Positions 34,001 to 37,114 of a stretch of DNA of 37,114 nucleotides are shown here, piece after piece. The DNA comes from Desulfoluna sp. Lineage in GTDB: Bacteria; Desulfobacterota; Desulfobacteria; Desulfobacterales; Desulfolunaceae. The number at the start of each line of letters is the position of its first letter. Position 1 is the first letter of the stretch. Below the pieces are notes generated by a model. The model ran no database searches and was not told where the DNA came from. It was given only the letters and a program-made list of their open reading frames with translations. The translations under genes were made by a program, and so were the position numbers. The stretch covers positions 1 through 37,114 of the forward strand of contig NZ_JAQYWB010000059.1 in NCBI RefSeq assembly GCF_030145185.1. The letters run 5' to 3'.

Positions 34001-35326
34001 ATGAGCGATCGATTAGAGCGTGAATACGAACTGAAAAGAGTCGGCGCAGCCGAAGCCATGGCAGGTATCAAATCGGGCGACCGAGTCTTTTACGGGGAGT
34101 TCACTCTCTTCCCGAGATTGTGCGATGCCGCACTTGCGGACCGCCGGGACGAACTCACCGGGGTGAACGTGGACAGCGTCTGCTTTACCCAGATGCCCAA
34201 GGTGGCCGAGTTGGATCCCCATGGGGAGCACTTCATTCTCAACGACTGGCACTTCGGAGGCATCAGCCGAAAACTCCACCGAATGGGCCGTTGCAACTAC
34301 ATTCCCCTGACCTACCACCAGGGACCGCGCATCATCCGAAAATATCAGGATTACAATGCCGTGGTCGTCACCACCGGTCCTATGGACAAACGGGGATACT
34401 TCAACTACGGCATCTCCAACTCGCTGACCCCATCGGCCATCGATAAAGCCAAATGGGTTGTGGTCGAGGTGAATCCCAACATGCCCAACTGCCTCGGGGG
34501 AAATCAGGAGTCCATCCACATTTCCCGCATAAACGCGGTGGTGGAGGGTCGCACGGACAAACTCGTTGAGGTCCCGGGTGCCAAGGCATCAGAGGTCGAC
34601 CAGGCCATTGCCGGTCACATCATGAAGGTCATCGAAGACGGTTCCTGCCTTCAGCTTGGCATCGGCGCCCTGCCCAACGTCATCGGCAACATGCTCGCAG
34701 AAAGCGATCTCAAGGACCTGGGCATTCACACCGAGATGCTGGTGGACTCCTGCGTGGATCTCTACGAGTGCGGCAAAATCACCGGGGCCAAAAAAGTCAT
34801 CGACAAATACAAAATGGCCTACACCTTTGCCATGGGCACCTCCAAGCTCTACGATTTTCTCCACAACAACCCGACCTGCGCGTCCTATCCGGTGAACTAT
34901 ATCAACGATCCCAAAATCATCGCTTTGAACCCCAAGGTGATCGCGGTCAACAACGCCGTGGCCATCGACCTCTACAGCCAGGTCTGCTCAGAGTCTGCAG
35001 GCACACGCCAGGTCTCAGGCACCGGGGGCCAGCTCGACTTCATCTTTGGCGCCTTCGGCTCCAAAGGGGGCAAAGGCATCATCGGCTTGAGTTCCACATA
35101 CACAGACGGCAAAGGGGTGGTTCACTCCCGCATCAACCCCACGCTGACGCCGGGTTCCATCGTCACCCTGCCCCGCTCCATGGTCCAGTACGTGGCCACG
35201 GAATACGGCATGGTTCAGCTCAAAGGCAAGTCCACGGTGGAGCGCGCCGAAGCGCTTATCAGCATTGCCCACCCGGACTTCCGTAACGATCTGGCCAACG
35301 AAGCCGCCGCCATGGGCATCGGTTAA
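34001..35326 (+). CDS. Acetyl-CoA hydrolase/transferase family (4-hydroxybutyrate or butyrate CoA-transferase type)
   Basis: The 441-residue family I CoA-transferase exchanges CoA between an acyl-CoA (commonly acetyl-CoA) and a short carboxylic acid through a glutamyl-CoA thioester. The predicted catalytic Glu245 lies in GIHTEMLVDS, as in the 4-hydroxybutyrate CoA-transferase of Clostridium. Other family blocks are GIGALPNVIGNML (about 222-234), the oxyanion/CoA loop SGTGGQLDFIFGAF (about 343-356) and PRSMVQYVATEYG near 400. AGGAGG precedes the ATG by seven bases. It is divergent from cooA. Substrates could be acetate with butyrate, propionate or 4-hydroxybutyrate; the sequence alone does not decide. 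It is probably monocistronic, and a hairpin lies after it. Confidence 0.92.
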   Translation: MSDRLEREYELKRVGAAEAMAGIKSGDRVFYGEFTLFPRLCDAALADRRDELTGVNVDSVCFTQMPKVAELDPHGEHFILNDWHFGGISRKLHRMGRCNYIPLTYHQGPRIIRKYQDYNAVVVTTGPMDKRGYFNYGISNSLTPSAIDKAKWVVVEVNPNMPNCLGGNQESIHISRINAVVEGRTDKLVEVPGAKASEVDQAIAGHIMKVIEDGSCLQLGIGALPNVIGNMLAESDLKDLGIHTEMLVDSCVDLYECGKITGAKKVIDKYKMAYTFAMGTSKLYDFLHNNPTCASYPVNYINDPKIIALNPKVIAVNNAVAIDLYSQVCSESAGTRQVSGTGGQLDFIFGAFGSKGGKGIIGLSSTYTDGKGVVHSRINPTLTPGSIVTLPRSMVQYVATEYGMVQLKGKSTVERAEALISIAHPDFRNDLANEAAAMGIG

Positions 35327-35371
35327 AAAACAGCCGGTGGTGATAAAAATCGACTGCACACCTTCGATGCG

Positions 35372-35392
35372 GGGACCCGAAGTTCGGGTCCC
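35372..35392 (+). terminator. Hairpin after the CoA-transferase gene
   Basis: GGGACCCGA / TCGGGTCCC form a 9-base GC-rich stem with an AGT loop, 46 bp after the stop codon. The T-run is missing (TGCATTCAG follows), so its terminator role is only probable. Confidence 0.45.
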
Positions 35393-35562
35393 TGCATTCA
35401 GCCCCCTTTACGTCGGCACCTGCAACATGTCCCCCAGTCCCCGCCGGAAACAAAAGCGCCTTTCAATCCAACCTGTGATACAGTGTGTCATGATGTGACG
35501 GTCTCTTTATATGGCCGCAACGCCTGGCCAAACGAACCCAACAGGAAAAAAGCCAAACTGCC

Positions 35563-36141
35563 ATGTTAAACGACCGCGATGACTTTCTCGATGAGACCTT
35601 CTCCCACACAGACCTTACCGATCAGGACCTTTCAGGAAGAATCTTTGAATCCTGCCACTTCGAGCACTGCACCCTGTCCAACACACGCCTTACAAACACC
35701 ACCTTTGAGAACTGTACCTTCGCCTCCTCTTCCCTGATGATGGCCGACGTCACCCGGACCACCTTTGACACGGTCCGCTTTGATGCATGCAAAGTGGCGG
35801 GAATCAACTTCAGCACCCTCAACGATTTTTGCATCAATCTTATCTTTAAGAGTTCCAAACTGATCTCCTGCACCTTCACCGGAATGGATCTTCGAAAGAC
35901 CCCTTTTTCTGACTCTCAGATCGAGGAGTCCAACTTCCGTGAATGCAACCTCAAAGAGTCCGATTTTACCAACGTCTATTTTCGAACCACCACCTTTTCC
36001 AACTGCACCCTCTCTGCCGCAGACTTCAGAGGGGCTTCCGGCTTCACCATCAACCCCTGTCACAATGCCCTCAAAGGGGCCAGATTTGACAACGCAAGCG
36101 CCCTGCAACTTCTTCAGCCCTTCGGCATCACCCTGGGATAA
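35563..36141 (+). CDS. Pentapeptide-repeat protein
   Basis: The 192-residue protein is built of A(D/N)LXX-like pentapeptides: central Phe/Leu recurs every five residues, for example in TRLTNTTFENCTFASSSLMM and SNFRECNLKESDFTNVYFR. Such proteins fold as a right-handed square helix; relatives of this size include McbG and Qnr, which mimic DNA and protect gyrase, but many have other roles. Two stacked repeat blocks separated by a short break (about residues 84-96) and a C-terminal tail (ALQLLQPFGITLG) are visible. There is no signal peptide, so it is cytoplasmic. Ribosome-binding support is weak. No resistance gene is nearby and gyrase protection is only one possibility. Confidence 0.85.
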   Translation: MLNDRDDFLDETFSHTDLTDQDLSGRIFESCHFEHCTLSNTRLTNTTFENCTFASSSLMMADVTRTTFDTVRFDACKVAGINFSTLNDFCINLIFKSSKLISCTFTGMDLRKTPFSDSQIEESNFRECNLKESDFTNVYFRTTTFSNCTLSAADFRGASGFTINPCHNALKGARFDNASALQLLQPFGITLG

Positions 36142-36347
36142 AAACAGCGCCGGTCTTCATGCTGAGGCCCTGATTCATATCCCTTTATCCAAAGTGGCAA
36201 AAAACAACAGCTCCAGAACGAAGGGCCAGCCTGTACGTGGCTCTTTCCAAATAAAACGTGCTATTCCAAGGCACTGTGCCTTTCCCTCTCCCCTTCAAAC
36301 ATGCTACAATGGGCCATTAAAAAACCCTCACAAAACGAGACCGCCCC

Positions 36348-36788
36348 ATGAACATGGTACGATTAATTTACGCCAGCCGCCTGGCGCCCCATGCCGGGCC
36401 TCGAGACGTCCAAATCATTCTGGAAACCGCCCGAGCCAACAATCCCGCCAAGGGCATCACAGGAGCCCTCTGTTATAACGACACCTATTTTCTCCAGTGC
36501 ATTGAGGGGCCTCGCACCGCCATCAACCAATTGTACACATCCATCCTGAGCGATGAACGGGCGGCGGACTCCACCCTCATGGAGTATTCCGATATCCACG
36601 AGCGGATCTTTGAGAATTGGTCCATGGCCTACGTGAAAGCCGACGAATTGACGGAACAGATTGTGATGAAATATGGGGCCGACAGGCATTTTAACCCCTA
36701 TGAGATGAACGGGGAGCAGGCGTTGGGGTTCATGATCAACCTGGCCCGCGAAAAAGATCGTTATCTGGCAACCGTGATTAAAAAATAA
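36348..36788 (+). CDS. BLUF-domain blue-light sensor
   Basis: The 146-residue protein is a single BLUF flavin photoreceptor domain (about residues 1-95) with a short C-terminal extension. Key flavin-pocket residues are all present with the spacing of AppA: Tyr8 (LIYASR), Asn32 (ARANNPAKGITG), Gln50 (YFLQCIEG) and Trp91 (NWSMAY), matching Tyr21, Asn45, Gln63 and Trp104. No effector domain is fused, so it is a short BLUF protein that must act through a partner; none is adjacent. The gene is monocistronic, with a weak ribosome-binding site. A photoreceptor in a presumed anaerobe would most likely report light as a sign of shallow or oxic water (inference). Confidence 0.92.
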   Translation: MNMVRLIYASRLAPHAGPRDVQIILETARANNPAKGITGALCYNDTYFLQCIEGPRTAINQLYTSILSDERAADSTLMEYSDIHERIFENWSMAYVKADELTEQIVMKYGADRHFNPYEMNGEQALGFMINLAREKDRYLATVIKK

Positions 36789-36974
36789 TTTACCTCAAAG
36801 CTCTGATAACGCGGCAGATGAGTGCACCCGGCTCGCCCGAAGGGTGAGGAAATCAAACAGAATACCATGGATTACATTTTGTATTTTTGAAACGACTGGA
36901 AATATTACTGCAAAGAACCGTAATTACGAATTATTCCTTAATCCTGATTGTTTTCTCATGAAATATCCGGGTTA
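36789..36974 (-). mobile_element. MITE family M1, copy D1, truncated
   Basis: In reverse orientation to copy C. It starts with TTTACCTCAAAGCTCTGATA directly behind the BLUF stop codon, contains CACCCGGCTCGCCCGAAGGG and TACATTTTGTATTTTTGAA, and ends with CTCATGAAATATCCGGGTTA (36955-36974). Its outer third, present in D2, is missing. Confidence 0.8.
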
Positions 36975-37114
36975 GCCCGGATATTTCACGAGTTGGGTGC
37001 GCTCATATGCAAGGCATCAGAGCTGAAGATGTAGTGGTTTACCTCAAAGCTCTGATAACGCGGCAGATGAGTGCACCCGGCTCGCCCGAAGGGTGAGAAA
37101 ATCAGACAGAATAC
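36972..37114 (-). mobile_element. MITE family M1, copy D2, cut by the window edge
   Basis: It starts with TTAGCCCGGATATTTCACGA abutting D1 and repeats D1 with an offset of 249 bases: 37038-37114 matches 36789-36865 with two or three changes. The two copies are head to tail, and the junction CATGAAATATCCGGGTTAGC then CCGGATATTTCACG is itself a near-perfect palindrome. Confidence 0.8.

Noticed and set aside
36789-37114. Possible CRISPR-like array at the window end
   Set aside because: The repeated unit is about 250 bp with only two copies and inverted ends, so it is a tandem MITE and not a CRISPR array.

Overview
The window looks like chromosomal DNA of an anaerobic, probably sulfate-reducing Desulfobacterota (Desulfobacterales-like) bacterium. 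The case rests on an O2-sensitive glycyl radical enzyme (GRE) with its activase, a Ni-Fe carbon monoxide dehydrogenase whose N-terminal cysteine spacing resembles the Desulfovibrio vulgaris enzyme, a CooA-type regulator, a family I CoA-transferase, and many REP-like palindromes together with remnants of a REP-associated transposase (RAYT). This is inference from gene content; there is no rRNA or ribosomal protein gene to fix the taxonomy.

Layout. 1-5.1 kb: a truncated RAYT transposase, a membrane-anchored DUF4041/GIY-YIG protein and lgt. A 194-bp direct repeat flanks the last two, and a 202-bp inverted-repeat element has replaced the 3' end of lgt. 5.1-8.6 kb: an AT-rich gene for a 1137-residue lipoprotein with 14 WD40 blades and a C-terminal caspase-like domain. 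8.7-10.2 kb: a metallo-beta-lactamase-fold hydrolase followed by a MarR regulator, with a near-ideal promoter/operator in front of the hydrolase. 10.5-15.1 kb: TetR regulator, a glycyl radical enzyme carrying an N-terminal SCP2-like (lipid-carrier) domain, and its radical-SAM activase (4-base overlap). 15.5-17.4 kb: a putative Na+/H+ antiporter. 17.9-19.5 kb: a multiply broken RAYT pseudogene, tRNA-Arg and tRNA-His, and a small secreted Asp/His-rich protein. 19.9-27.4 kb: a LysR regulator divergent from purL-purF-purM (purine synthesis). 27.6-30.7 kb: a secreted Ada-type Cys-cluster protein, a complete MITE with IS66-like ends and target duplication, a BaiN/HI0933-type flavoprotein and a DUF3124 protein. 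30.8-35.3 kb: cooS and cooA with a CooA-type operator between them, and a divergent CoA-transferase. 35.5-37.1 kb: a pentapeptide-repeat protein, a BLUF blue-light sensor, and two head-to-tail MITE copies running off the window.

Two themes stand out. The TetR / SCP2-GRE / activase cluster is the best candidate for an undescribed metabolic system: the enzyme has eliminase-like active-site residues (GCVE), no microcompartment genes beside it, and a domain normally used to bind lipids or acyl chains. Second, the intergenic DNA is packed with at least six families of non-autonomous repeats, and several genes (lgt, the MBL hydrolase, the activase, the Ada-like protein) take their stop codons or last residues from inserted repeat ends.
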